From assembly GCA_030068075.1 (NCBI GenBank), contig CM057833.1, forward strand, positions 49,061,587 through 49,125,586: a stretch of 64,000 nt of DNA, in the 5' to 3' direction. Below, piece by piece: positions 12,112-23,527 of this stretch. Every line of letters begins with the position of its first letter. The stretch's first letter is position 1. A program made the position numbers and the translations under genes. The notes below the pieces were generated by a model. It was not told where the DNA came from, ran no database searches, and saw nothing but the letters and a program-made list of their open reading frames with translations. Source of the DNA: Paguma larvata. Lineage: Eukaryota > Chordata > Mammalia > Carnivora > Viverridae.

Positions 12112-12330
12112 AGACTCTTAGATACTAAGAACAAACTGAAGGGTGAGGGGGATATGGAGAGGAGAGAGAGAGTGACGGGCACTGAGGAGGGCATTTGTTG
12201 GGACGAGCACTGGGTGTTGTATGGAAACCAATTTGACAATAAAGTGATAAAATTAATTAATTAAACATTTAAAAATTAAACCTTTAAAGAAAATTAAAAT
12301 AAAAAAATTAAAATGTGAAACTTTATAAAA
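12112..12330 (+). mobile_element. 5'-truncated L1, 3' end only
   Basis: GAACAAACTGAAGGGTGAGG, ACGGGCACTGAGGAGGGCAT and GAGCACTGGGTGTTGTATGG form the 3' UTR of a carnivore L1, followed by an A-rich tail. The same 3'-end sequence appears antisense at 58604. Confidence 0.85.
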
Positions 12331-12912
12331 TAGAAATAACTCTTTTAACAGTTTTTCAGTCATGGACCCAGTAATTGGTTCTTAAATGTTTTTTGTTTTG
12401 TTTACTGTGTATATTTGGGGATAATTTTTAGGTAATTATTTTCAGCGACATCATATTTTATTGATTAAATCCTTGATATATCTTAATTCGTGTGCTATGT
12501 TCTAATTGAAAGTATTTAAGCACTAATTCTTCTTAGTATCTTAAAACTGTAACTCAGACTCTTTGTCATGCCAGTCTTTGTTTTCATTATACCTTATACC
12601 TATATGTACTTAATCATCTAGTCATCTTACATTTTGCCATACCAGTTTCCATGGTATGTATTAAGATTTAAAACAATTCGAGTATAGTTAAAATAGATGA
12701 TCGAGTAGGGGGTAGTTATTGTTTAATCTCAAAAGCATCAGGTCTCATCCCTTCCCGAATGCGCATTAAGGACCGGCCATTTTCCGTCATGGCACTTAGC
12801 AGGAAAATAGTGAAATGACGACCACACGCAGACCCCGCGCTCCCCAGGTAACAGAGTGTGCGCCCTGGGCCGCGTCTCCTACTAGCCGGTCATTCTGTGT
12901 TCCATCCTGCAG

Positions 12913-13046
12913 GTGGTTTCCAGGCTCCTCTGTCGGTGGACCCTGCCACGTGTCCCATTGTTCCTGGCCAGGAAATGATTATAGAAATATCCAAGGGACG
13001 TTCAGGTCTTGGTCTCAGCATTGTGGGAGGAAAAGACACACCTTTG
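12913..13046 (+). CDS. PATJ: PATJ coding exon, start of PDZ8
   Basis: This 134-nt exon completes a Gly codon and encodes [20 protein letters not shown], then the first half of PDZ8 (residues 65-109 of the window). The PDZ part runs [10 protein letters not shown], then the carboxylate-binding GLGL loop (residues 96-99) and [10 protein letters not shown]. The acceptor is CCTGCAG ending at 12912 and the donor is a perfect GTAAGT at 13047. PDZ8 of PATJ is reported to bind the claudin-1 C terminus, tying the Crumbs-PALS1-PATJ complex to tight-junction strands (from the literature). The exon ends in phase 0 before a 19-kb intron. A young SINE starts only about 110 bp beyond the donor. Confidence 0.97.
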
Positions 13047-13154
13047 GTAAGTTCCTAGAAGTGAAGTATATCCACCATCACAGAGTTAGTTGTGGAACCT
13101 TGTTATGGCCTTCATCACTTATATGGAAGACTTAGCTTTTTCATGGAATGGAGA

Positions 13155-13378
13155 GGGGTGCCTGGGTGGCTCAGTTGATTAAGCAGCCGACTTCAGCTCA
13201 GGTCATGATCTCACGGTCTGTGAGTTCGAGCCCCGCATCGGGCTCTGTGCTGACAGCTCAGAGCCTGGAGTCTATTTCGGATTCTCTGTCTCCCTCTCTC
13301 TCTCTGCCCTTCCCCTGCTCACGCTATGTCTCTATGTCTCTCAAAAATAAATAAACGTTAAAAAAAAAAAAAAAACGT
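13155..13378 (+). repeat. Young carnivore SINE 110 bp after a PATJ exon
   Basis: A full SINE with head GGGGTGCCTGGGTGGCTCAG, B-box-like GAGTTCGAGCC, CT-rich stretch and A18-type tail. It has a perfect 14-bp duplication TCATGGAATGGAGA at 13141-13154 and 13379-13392. It shares CTATGTCTCTATGTCTCTC with other young copies. Confidence 0.97.
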
Positions 13379-13492
13379 TCATGGAATGGAGAAAAAACAT
13401 AGTTATAAATAGATATGCATGCATATTCTGGCCAGCTTTAAGTTTTTCCTGTGTTTAATTTTCACCAGGATTTTCTTTGTCCAGGATATGGA

Positions 13493-13694
13493 TTTTTTTT
13501 TTTAAGTTTTATTTTTTTTTTGAGAGATAGTATAAGTGGGGGAGGGGCAGAGAGAGAAACACAGAATCCAAAGCAGGGTTCAAGCTCTGAGCTGTCAGCA
13601 CAGAGCCCAGTGCGGGGCTCGAACCCACCAACAGTGAGATCATGACCTGAGCCGAAGTCGGGCGTTTAACCTCCTGAGCCACCCAGGCACCCCT
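13493..13694 (-). repeat. Carnivore SINE
   Basis: Antisense copy from a T-rich tail to CTGAGCCACCCAGGCACCCC. Confidence 0.95.
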
Positions 13695-13866
13695 GGAGCA
13701 TTTTTTATAAATGCTTATTAGACCAGCAACAGTTTAACAGCATTTAGACATATTATAACAGGTTTATAACTGGGAATACCTGGAGTTAACTAGCTCAGCA
13801 GCCAGTTTTAGCTCTCTGCCTTTTCATGGGGTGAGATTGAAATACAGTTTAAAAATACAGCCTAGG

Positions 13867-14066
13867 CGGGTACCTGGGTGGCTTGTTAAGTGTCAGACTT
13901 CAGCCCAGATCATGATCTTGTGTTTCGTGGGTTTGAGCCCTGTGTTGGTCTCTGTGCTGACAGCTCAGGGCCTCGAGCCTGCTTCGGATTCTGTGCCTCC
14001 CTCTCTCTCTGCCCCTTCCCCACTCATATCTGTCTTTATCTCAAAAATAAATAAACACTAAAAACA
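13867..14066 (+). repeat. Carnivore SINE, first of an adjacent pair
   Basis: The head GCGGGTACCTGGGTGGCTTG runs to an AATAAATAAACAC tail. It is flanked by AAAAATACAGCCTAG on both sides. Confidence 0.93.
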
Positions 14067-14080
14067 AAAATACAGCCTAG

Positions 14081-14256
14081 GGCCACCTGGGTGGTCCAAC
14101 CTTTGATTTTAGCTCAGGTCATGATCTCAGGGTTTGTGGCATTGAGCCCTGTGTCAGGCTCCGCACTGACGTCACAGAGCCTGCTTGGGATTCTGTCTAC
14201 CCCTCTCCCCTCTCAAACTAAATAAATAAAACTTTAAAAAAGAAAAAAAAGACTTT
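14081..14256 (+). repeat. Carnivore SINE, second of an adjacent pair
   Basis: The head GGCCACCTGGGTGGTCC has a shortened internal part. It ends in an A-rich tail before a third target copy, AAAAATATAGCCTG. Confidence 0.9.
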
Positions 14257-16129
14257 AAAAATATAGCCTGGACCAAACCACTTGAAGGGAAACTTCTAGG
14301 GAAAATGTTGCCCCTTTCCTCAATGACTAAAGTTGAACAGAGCATTCCAAGCCACGTAATGAGAAATGTAGAAAAGTTCTGGGATTTCAGTTACTAAGCG
14401 CGTTGGAGTAGTATGCAGAAACTGCTGGTCAACCTCGAAGATTCGCTCTTTCTCTCTTCCAGGGCCTGTTTCCTCATTTATCCAAGCAGATATTCCCAAA
14501 TATTAAATAAGCTAAATTTGTATAAATCTGTATTTAAAATGAACCAGAGAAATTATGTTTTAAGGAAATTTTGCAGTGAATTCTTTCATGAAGAATTAAC
14601 CCTCTGATTTATGTTTTGTAAATATAAGTCTATACTGCTTAAGATAAGGCAGGACTAGATTTCCCATATTAAACCAGAAGACTTTAATCAGCATGATTTG
14701 CCTGGCTGAATGAGTTTGCTGATTTTTTTTTTTTTTTTTTTTGCTTTGTTATTAATGTGATTTTGCTTTGTGTGGGTTGGCTAGAAAACCTGAATAAGAG
14801 GTGCCCGTGTTCCTCCTGGGTCTTTACTGTCGCATGTATTTGTGCTGTTGGCTGCCAGCTTGGGGGCTCTCAGTGCCCCTTACCACCTGCCGCTTCCTGG
14901 ATGTGAGGCTGTTTGCTAAATACCACATTCTGCTTCTCTTTGCCACCACGAGGCAGCCAAAAAAAAAAGAAAAACTTTAAGAGCGTTCTGAAGTTCATAA
15001 TATATAGTTCTGCCTTTTGAGACTGTAAATCCCATTGTCCTTGGAAGGATAAGCACCACTTTAAAAATGAGAAATGGGGCGCAGTTTTTGTTTTTTAGCC
15101 TCAGGTACCTCATCCAGAGCTGTAGGCGAGACTCACTAGGTAATGTATAGCCATGTCGAGGTTTTGGTGAGGATGAACAGCAACGGGGGTGGAAGGTGCT
15201 TTAACAAATAAAACCACTGTTTACCACAGTGAAGATCTTTTGTTTCCTTCTAAATTTTGACTTGGAATATGCAGCCTCATTGGTCACATTAGCCAGTCAG
15301 GTCCTGGCACTGCCCCCAGCCAGCAAGAAGTTAGCAAATAAAGATGAGACCAAATGAAAGCAAATTGTGGACACTTTGACCCACTGTCAAAAGTACCTTT
15401 GCACTTGCCTTCGCACATGTGATTATGTGATGCCTCCTTCAGCTCCGATGCAGGGAAAGAGCATGTTTTGAGTGCTGGTGACCCTTCGTAAGCATCTGCT
15501 CCAACCGTCTCAATTAGGGTTTCTGTGCTCTCTCTGTTGTGGGTCCAACAGATACTTTTGCTATCTTTGGAGGAATTAAGCCTCTGGGACTTGGTCTTGA
15601 CACTGCCTCAGTCCTGTCTGCTATAAATAATTGTTCCAGAACCAAGACGCATGGTTTCTGAGATCAGGGAGGGAGATCTCAGTTAGCATCGCAACGTGTT
15701 TGCAGCCTGTCCTCTAAATAAGCCTTTTAAAGGACCGAGATACTGGTGAGGCTGAGCCTCTCAGGAAGGTTTATGAGCACAGCCGTACCCACTCCTCAAT
15801 GACAGACTTCTGCCTCTGTCGTCTTAATCTTACGATGTGCTCCCAGGTCTCCTTTTGATGAGTGTGGCTCTTCTTTGATAGCCTGCATACGTTTGCTTAA
15901 AGGCTGCCCTCTCTTAGTGCCGAGGATATGAAGCTGAATGAAATAACCCTGTCCTTACACATTCGTTCAAGTTGATCCTACTACCATCAGAGTTTATGGT
16001 CTGATATAAGGGACCAACCAGTGAAAAATCTTAATAAGGACTATTAAAATAGATACTTTCTGTGGAAAGTAGAAAAAAGTAGAACTGGAGTACATACTGT
16101 TTAGATATAATTAATATGGATTAGTTTTT

Positions 16130-16475
16130 ATATGTTTCTTATAAGCCAGTATCTTAGTCTATTCAAGTTACTATAACAAAATGCCACCGACTTGCGACTT
16201 ATAAACAACAGAAATTTATTTTTCACAGTACTGGAGGCTGGAGGTCCAAGGTCACAGGGTCAGATGAGGGCCGTCTTCTGGGTTGTAGACTTCTTGTATC
16301 CTCACGTGGTGAAAGGAGCCTCGTGGGTCCTCTTTTAGGTTACACTAGAAGGTCACTAATTTCATCCGTGAAGACTCTACTGTTGTAACCTAATCAGCTC
16401 TAAAACGTCCTGCCTTCTCATGCCATCACATTGGGCATTAGGGTTTCTACATATGAGTTTAGAGGGACACACAGC
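16130..16475 (-). mobile_element. MLT1-type solo LTR (ERVL-MaLR), diverged
   Basis: Antisense order of hallmarks: TTAGTCTATTCAAGTTACTA, TTATAAACAACAGAAATTTA, CAGTACTGGAGGCTGGAGGT, CATCACATTGGGCATTAGGG and ACATATGAGTTTAG. This is the reverse of an MLT1A/B LTR as I remember it. No internal retroviral sequence is present. Confidence 0.75.
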
Positions 16476-17054
16476 AAGGAAATCAGAAAAGATATAAAGT
16501 AGTAGGTTTATTCATATTTTTTTGTCTCCTTCCCTCCGTCCATCCGCCCGCCTACCCACCCTTTCATCCTCTGTCTCCCCACTGCCACCACTTATTTCGG
16601 TCTCCGAGCACTAGTTTTCATGAAATGTTGCAACTCAGAAGACCCAGCATATTGTGCAGGTGAAAGACCAAGGTAGGATGCTGGTCACACATTTCTTAAG
16701 CCTCTCCCCGAACCCTTCAGTTCACCCTTGTCTAAAACGTTTGCCTGCTGATGAGAAGTTTTACCTCTAGTGTCCTCAGAAGAAGTAAAATCTAGTTCTC
16801 CAGTGTCATCTTATTGGGGGTTATTTTATTATCAGGCTTGGGAATTCTAGAGAAGAGAAAGAAAAACTCTTTGTTTATTAAAACAAATATTTTATCTCAG
16901 AGGTTTGGCTGAGTTGAACCATTCTTGGGATTAAACAAGTGAAGTGGAGAAGGAATGAGAAAAGGTTCCCCAGGACCCTCTGTGCATTTTCCTTCCTCTG
17001 GGTTCCATCGTCAACCGTCACACACCGTAGACAATGTGTTCTATCAAATCTAAT

Positions 17055-17290
17055 AGGCCGAGTAATGGTGCTGATTCTATGGCACCAGAATCCCAGATAT
17101 TTTAACCGTAGGGCCTTGGACAAGCGACTTAACCCTTCTAGGTTAAATCTGCTTCTCCATCTGTGTGAAAGTGGTGATGACTAAATCCGCCTCTTATGGT
17201 TGACATGTGGATTAATTAAGATAAAGAATATAAAGGATTCTCCTTGTATCTCTCTATACTGAGTTCAGTTGTTACTGATTATTCTTAAAC
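17055..17290 (+). repeat. MIR relic
   Basis: GGCCTTGGACAAGCGACTTA, AATCTGCTTCTCCATCTGTG and GGTGATGACTAAATC are the sense MIR core. Confidence 0.7.
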
Positions 17291-17424
17291 ATTCATATTA
17301 AAGTATATCCTTAGCTGCCTTCATCTGTATGTCTTTGGTATATTAGCTGCACACCAAGAAACATGACTTCATTTCTGCATACTTAGATATTTATTTTTCC
17401 GCATCTAACTTTTACAAAGTGGCT

Positions 17425-17600
17425 TGGCACTGTTCTTAATATGTAATTAATACATATCCTCTTGTTTAATTCTCCCAACGACCCTGTAGAAGAGGTAGTG
17501 GGATTATCTCCATTTTACAGATGAGAAAACTGAGGCTCAGATAAGTTAGGTAACTTCTCCGAGGACATACTGTAGCAGGATTCTCACACAGAGTCGTGAC
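17425..17600 (-). repeat. MIR relic, well preserved
   Basis: TTGTTTAATTCTCCCAACGA, CTCCATTTTACAGATGAGAA and AACTGAGGCTCAGATAAGTT in antisense. Confidence 0.88.
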
Positions 17601-18544
17601 ACCGAGGCTTTTCTTTCCAGGAAGCAACTTTATTCCTGTTGGCACTGCTCAGTTGTGTCCATACCCAAAGAACTGAGACCATAACGCTGTGTGGCGTGGT
17701 TTTTTATTTATTTTCTACCTCTTTGTCTCCCATATATGGTAATACACAGACATGTAGTCTGATTAAGTGGTCTCATGTTACAAGGTCATGAGGGATGTTG
17801 TCACATACGTGCATAGCCAGGTTACCTTGAGGTTTTTTGTTTTTGTTTGGTTTGGTTTGGTTTTTTTCCTTAGAGAGGGAACCCTACCACAATAATGCGA
17901 GCCGTCAGTCCAGTTGGGATTTCATCACGCAATCTGACTGGAAAGCCACACCATTGGGCTCCTTGTCTAGCGCTACCACTATGCGTCTTCGATTTTCATC
18001 TGTAAAGGGGAGTTATTCACCTCACCCACCAGACCCTGAGTATCTTGAGAACAGACCTGTTTTATTGTATTTTGTTTCTTTAATACCCCCATATAGAGCC
18101 TTGCACCCTTAAAAATATGACTATCTAGACTCTGAGCCGCTCCGAACTCCATCCATGTGGGCCTCCTTCAGTTCTGTTCGAGGCATTTGCACATGCTGTT
18201 GGATCTGTCTGGAGTGCTTCTCTGATCAGTTTTAGCTGTAGCTAGAGTATCCTGTTCATTTCTGGGTGTGATTATATCACGGTTGACAAGGACATTGTTG
18301 AAGCCACATCACTGTGAGCAAGAATTGAACCCAATCGAAAAGGGAAGTTCAGAAGGGATAGCGACAACATAAGGTTATCTTTTCGTGGATGAAGGATAAG
18401 AACACTTCGAGTGCTCCCAAGGGGCTCAGTGAAAAACAGATTCCACATTTTCATACGGAAGAACTTTCAAAACATCAGCTGGCCAAAGCTGGAATGAACT
18501 ACGTAGTGAGTGCCAAATCTCGAGAAATGTTTTGACAAATGCAG

Positions 18545-18645
18545 GCAGCCACTTTGTGAGGACATTATTATTAGGCTCTATTTTTTAATCAGATAGGAAC
18601 ATGTAGCTTGATAAGTCTCTTTCTCAAGGTCATGGTAGTGTAAGG
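18545..18645 (-). repeat. MIR scrap
   Basis: Weak antisense MIR resemblance around ATCAGATAGGAACATGTAGC and TCAAGGTCATGG. Confidence 0.3.
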
Positions 18646-18689
18646 AAATTCATTCTGTCTTTGCATGCCCATCTCACTGATTTCTTTCT

Positions 18690-18895
18690 TCTTTTAATTT
18701 TTTAGCGTTTATTTATTTTCGAAGGAGACAGACAGAGGGTGAGCGGGGGAGGGACAGAGAGAGGAGACGCAGAATGCAAAGCAGGCTCCAGGCTCTGAGC
18801 TGTCAGCACAGATGCGGGGCTCGAACTCACAAACCGTGAGATCGTGACCTGAGCTGAAGTTGGACGCTTAACCCGACTGAGCCACCCAGGTGCCC
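18690..18895 (-). repeat. Carnivore SINE
   Basis: Antisense copy ending GAGCCACCCAGGTGCCCC, flanked by CTCACTGATTTCTTT (about 18671) and CTCACAGATTTCTTT (about 18896). Confidence 0.95.
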
Positions 18896-18929
18896 CTCAC
18901 AGATTTCTTTAAACTTCAGAGTCTTCAAC

Positions 18930-19205
18930 ATTTTTTTTTTTTTAACCCGACGCTCACACATGCCGAGCTGTGCGAGCCGTCTTCTTTTTTTTTTCTTTAT
19001 TTTGTTTTTAATGCTTATTTATTTTTGAGAGAGAGAGAGCAAGCAGGAGAGGGCCGGAGAGAGAGAGGGAGACACAGAATCCGAAACAGGCTCCAGGCTC
19101 CGAGCCATCAGCACAGAGCCCGACTCGGGGCTCGAACTCACACACCGTGAGATCACGACCCGAGCCAAGGTCGGCCGCCCAACTGACCGAGCCACCCAGG
19201 CGCCC
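18930..19205 (-). repeat. Carnivore SINE with probable 3' transduction
   Basis: The antisense SINE body is at about 18985-19205. Beyond its A-tail (T-rich on plus) lie about 42 nt of non-SINE sequence (18944-18984), then a second T13 run (18931-18943), then the target copy CAGAGTCTTCAAC (18917-18929), repeated perfectly at 19206-19218. The whole unit therefore inserted as one. Confidence 0.92.
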
Positions 19206-20592
19206 CAGAGTCTTCAACTTTTTAAACTAGAGAATAAAGCTTAATTATCGTTGAGTTTTGTTTTATGGAAGCTGGTTCTTATTACCACTTTTGGAAAGGT
19301 TAAGTTTATGAACATAAGCCCTAGTTGCTATACTTGTATATTCCCCTGGGTCTGGAGATAAGCTTGTCTCCTTGCAAGAGGAAAACAATTAGCCTCGGGC
19401 ATTTGTTTCATCTTGATATTCCTGGTACCGTCCCATTATAAATGAGGTCAGTGGATGCCCAGGAAAGATTTTAAAATTTAGATACTCTATTAATATTTAA
19501 AAGACCTGGGAATATCAGATTCAAAATCGTAGTTCTCTCCAAGTTTCAAATGTGTCTTTTTTTTCACCACTTGATTCAGTACCAATTTAATGCAGTCTTA
19601 TTAAATAGGACTTCCATAGATAGAAGAGGCACATTAGCAAGAAGCATCAAGGTAGAAGGACTGCCACATTTGGATACTGTGTGGCGAATTCATCCATCTA
19701 GAAGTTGAAGTGAAAAATATCTTCTAGCTATAACCATATGTCCGGCCGGCTCTGCAGAGACCTCATTTAACCCTGATGCGCCATAGCGCGTGCTATTGTT
19801 TAGCTGTTACTGCTTTTGACCGGTTTGTTACTGCTGTTTAGGACGGCAGCAGTTTAAACCACTACATATTTTTTTAAGTAAGCAGAATAGAAAACTATTT
19901 TACATTTGATTAAGTGTTTTATTTTGCTATTCCCCTTCAAATGAACTTTGCACAGTCTGTTTCACGAGGAGTGTGGTTTGCTTTGGCGTGTAATCACCCA
20001 AAGCCAGGCTCCTTTTATCATTATTGCTTAAGTCATATATTTTTACACAAAACATCTTATTACCTTAGTTTTATTTTAAAATCAAAGCAGAGTTTGCCAA
20101 AAGTCTATGAATCATACTGAAAGAATGTTAACGAATAGTACCTCTGAATTTCCAGATTTGGGCATTTCTGATCTTAAAGAATATGACTGTAAGCAAAAAT
20201 ATTATGCAAGCTGAGTAAAGTTTAGATAAATAAGGACCAGATGGAGCTATAGGGACTTATAAAATATAATGCAAATATTATCCTATTTCCTTAAAATAAA
20301 TCTATATTTCAGTATGAAAAATTATATTCATATTGATGAATATCAACCTTTTGCTAAATCAGTCTTGGCAAGGGACCTCCGTTTTAAGTAAATATAAAAC
20401 AGTTTCTTCTCTGAGTTTGGGAAGGGAAAGCATTTCAGAGTCTTAACATGTGAAACTTTTTATATATTCATCGCAATTCTTATATTAGCTGTTTTATTGC
20501 TGTGATTTTCATTCCACATTTTAGTTACCTATAGTGTGGAAGAGTTTGCAATCCCTGAGCTTGAGTTTCAGCTTATATAGTCCATTCCTTTA

Positions 20593-20615
20593 ACACACAC
20601 ACACACACACACACA
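20593..20615. repeat. (CA)n microsatellite
   Basis: About 11 pure AC dinucleotides. Confidence 0.95.
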
Positions 20616-20950
20616 GATTGGTGTTACTGCTTCCTGTGTAATTGATCATTTAATCCATACATTTAGTCAAAAGAGCCACGAATATTGCTGATTTAATGCT
20701 CGTTTATGTTGTCTATAGTTTATTACCCAAGAACATTTCAGTATTCCAAAATAGTAGGTACTAAATGTTGTGATCCATTTTCTTTCTCTTAAAGTGTTTG
20801 GTAGGTGCAAATCTTTATACTGTCCCCCAAACCTATTAGAATAGACGAATACATTAAGATTAGAATATAGAAACTGGCTCTTTGTTCCTTTCGTAACAGA
20901 GTTTCATGGGGTTTAATTGGTGACTATTCTGAGATTGATAGAAAATCTAG

Positions 20951-21117
20951 GGGCACCTGGGTGGCTCAGTCCATTAAGTGGCCGACTCTTGGTTTCGGCT
21001 GGGGTTGTGATCTTACGGTTCATGGATTCAAGCCCTGTCTTGGGCTCTACCCTGGCAGCTTGGAGCCTGCTTGGGATTCTCTCTCTCCCTCTCTCTCTCA
21101 AATTTTTTTTTTTTTAA
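20951..21117 (+). repeat. Carnivore SINE, shortened
   Basis: The head GGGGCACCTGGGTGGCTCAG leads to a short CT-rich end and a T-rich terminus, flanked by AGAAAATCTA at about 20939 and 21118. Confidence 0.93.
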
Positions 21118-21920
21118 GAAAATCTAAGCTCTAATTTATTAGTGAGAGTATCCAGATTTTAAAAAGTGTGATTCCAAATATAATAAGTTCTTTTGACTCT
21201 TACTGACTTCCCTTTTATAGCTATGGATTCTTCAGGTTTTCTGAACAGAAACAATTATATTCACCCTATGAAGTTGGCAACTGAAACTATATCAGTTTGA
21301 CAAATATTGTACTTCTTCTGAAGTAATAATCTTTTATTGTATCCATGGTGGGAATGTAGTATATTGAATGTACCCTTGACTCTGAGATTCATCCAAATTA
21401 TAAAATTAAAATGAGAAAAAAATCATCTTCAAATAAAGAAAATATGGTATTTGTTGAATACAGTCTGCTTCAAGTCTTCCATGTTCTTATGAGATATTGA
21501 AAGTAACCTCTTAACCTTTTGCTTCTCATGCATGAATCAACGAGGGCCTGCCAGGTGCCTTCTCTGCCAGGTACCTCTGCATCAAACCACGGGGTTTGAA
21601 GGTGGGAAAGATGAGCAGCTTTGCAACTTGTCTTGAATCATCTTTGCCTTTTACCTTTATAATTGGTCCAAAAATATATACAGATCTACCAAACACATGG
21701 AATGTATGCATAATAACACATGCCTTAGCAAGGAAAATGCATTAAGTCTTCCATCCTGGGGTGAAACAACCGACTGCCCCACTGTAACCAGGAAAACAGA
21801 GAGCTGCCTTCGTTGACAGGAGTCCTGTCATTCCTATTAAAGACAGCACGTGTTTGCATTTCTACTTTTATCACCTTTCACATTAGGTTTCCCGGCATAA
21901 TCTTTTTCGAAGCAATCCGG

Positions 21921-22022
21921 AAGCCCCTGGCTGGTTCACTCAGTAGAGCATGCGACTCTTGATCCTGGTTTTTGTGGGTTCAAATCTCTTGTTGGGTGTA
22001 GAGATTACTTAAAAATAAATCA
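21921..22022 (+). repeat. Short carnivore SINE
   Basis: The head AGCCCCTGGCTGGTTCACTC leads to a GGGTGTAGAGATTACTTAAA tail. Confidence 0.9.
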
Positions 22023-22025
22023 TTG

Positions 22026-22238
22026 GAGGGCTCCTGGGGGGCTCAGTCGGTTAAGCATCCAACTTCAGCTCAGCATTTAATCTCATGGTTCGTGGGTTAG
22101 AGCCCCACGTTGGGCTCTGTGCTGACAGATCAGAGCCTGGAGCCTGCTTTGGCTTCTGTTTCTCCCTCTCTTTCTGTCCCTCCCCCACTCATGCTCTGTC
22201 TCTCTCAAAAATAAATAAAACATTAAAAAATAATAAAA
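22026..22238 (+). repeat. Carnivore SINE
   Basis: The head GGGCTCCTGGGGGGCTCAGT runs to an AATAAATAAAACATT tail. It is the second of three adjacent plus-strand SINEs. Confidence 0.93.
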
Positions 22239-22240
22239 TC

Positions 22241-22440
22241 GTTAGGGACACCTGGGTGGCTCAGTTGCTTGAGCGTCTGACTCTTGAACTTGGCTCAGGT
22301 CATCATCTCATGGTTTGTGAACTCGAGCCCCAAGTTGGGTTCTGTGCTGACAGCACAGAGCTTGGAATTCTGTCTCTCCCTCTCTCTCCCTTCCCACGTA
22401 CTCTCTTACTCTCTCTCAAAATAAATAAACTTAAAGAAAA
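22241..22440 (+). repeat. Carnivore SINE
   Basis: The head AGGGACACCTGGGTGGCTCA runs to an AAATAAACTTAAAG tail. It is the third in the row. Confidence 0.93.
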
Positions 22441-22619
22441 GAAACAATCACTTATATTCTCAGTTCACCATAATAATAGGAAAAATAGAAATTAAAAAAT
22501 GGACCGAAATTGGTGTCATTCCTCCTTAGAGTCATGAATTTTGACCACTGATCTATATTCCTTCCTTTGTGTCCCAGATGGGCCCCCTTCAATCTTAGAT
22601 ATATATGTGTTGGTCACCT

Positions 22620-22850
22620 TCATTAGCAATTATTCAACATCTATTTGGCTGACACTTTGCTTGACATTATATACATAATCTCATTTCATCTGCAAACCCG
22701 AAAAGGCAGAATTTATTAGTTCCGTTTTACAGAGACAGGAACACTATTCAGTGAGCCTAACTATCTTAATAGAAGTATCACAAAGCTGTGATAAGTGGCG
22801 GAGCTCAACTCTGAACACAGGTTTGTGTGGCCCTTGCAGTATTCTTCCCA
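22620..22850 (-). repeat. MIR relic
   Basis: Antisense MIR: TTCAACATCTATTTGGCTGA, AATCTCATTTCATCTGCAAA and CCGTTTTACAGAGACAGGAA. Confidence 0.75.
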
Positions 22851-23308
22851 CCGTGCCACGCTGCCTTCCACTGTTTCCAGGCTGGAAAATTCCTCTGGCA
22901 GACTTGATAGAGTCTGTAGGAGATTAGCATTGATCGTAAATTTTGTACAGTTCCTTCCAGTTTCCTTGAATCCGAGCCGGCCCAGTGACTTGCTTTGACC
23001 AATAGTAGTGAAAGTGGCATTGAATAACTTTCAAGCCTTAGCCTCAAGGCCTAGCAGCTTAGCTCTTGTTCTCCTGAAAGACTGCCACCTCGCAGACAAG
23101 CCTAGGTCGGCCTGCTGGAGGCTGACACACCATATGAAGGAGCACATGAGGGGAGAGGGGCCCAGCTATCTCGGCTGAAGCCCCAGGCAACTTGACTGCA
23201 AACCGTTGCAAGCCCAACTGAGACCCCGTGGCACAGAACTGCCCCCTGAACCCAGCCCAAACTGCCAGCCCGCAGGATCATGGACAAACAAATGATTAGT
23301 TTTTGTTT

Positions 23309-23527
23309 TGTTTTTATTAAATTTTTTTAATGTTTATTTTTTGGAGAGAGACAGAATGCAAGTGGGGGAGGGGCAGAAAGAGAGGAAGACACCAAATCCA
23401 AAGTAGGCTCCAGGCTCTGAACTGTCAGCACAGAGCCTGAGGCGGGCTGGAACTCATGAACCAAACCGTGAGATCATGATGGGAGCCGAAGTTGGGCGCT
23501 TAACCAACTGAGCCACCCAGGCGCCCC
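23309..23527 (-). repeat. Carnivore SINE
   Basis: Antisense copy from TTTTTTTAATGTTTATTTTT to GAGCCACCCAGGCGCCCC. Confidence 0.96.

Larger units (their letters stand above)
9477..12912 (+). other. PATJ: PATJ intron, 3.4 kb
   Basis: This intron holds a MIR, an L2 piece, two diverged copies of one ancient element in opposite orientations (10190 and 11305), a short SINE and the 3' end of an L1. The rest is AT-rich with no visible signal. Confidence 0.8.

Noticed and set aside
13155..13220. tRNA-like heads with A-box and B-box motifs
   Set aside because: All sit at the 5' ends of SINEs with CT-rich bodies and A-tails, so they are not functional tRNA genes.
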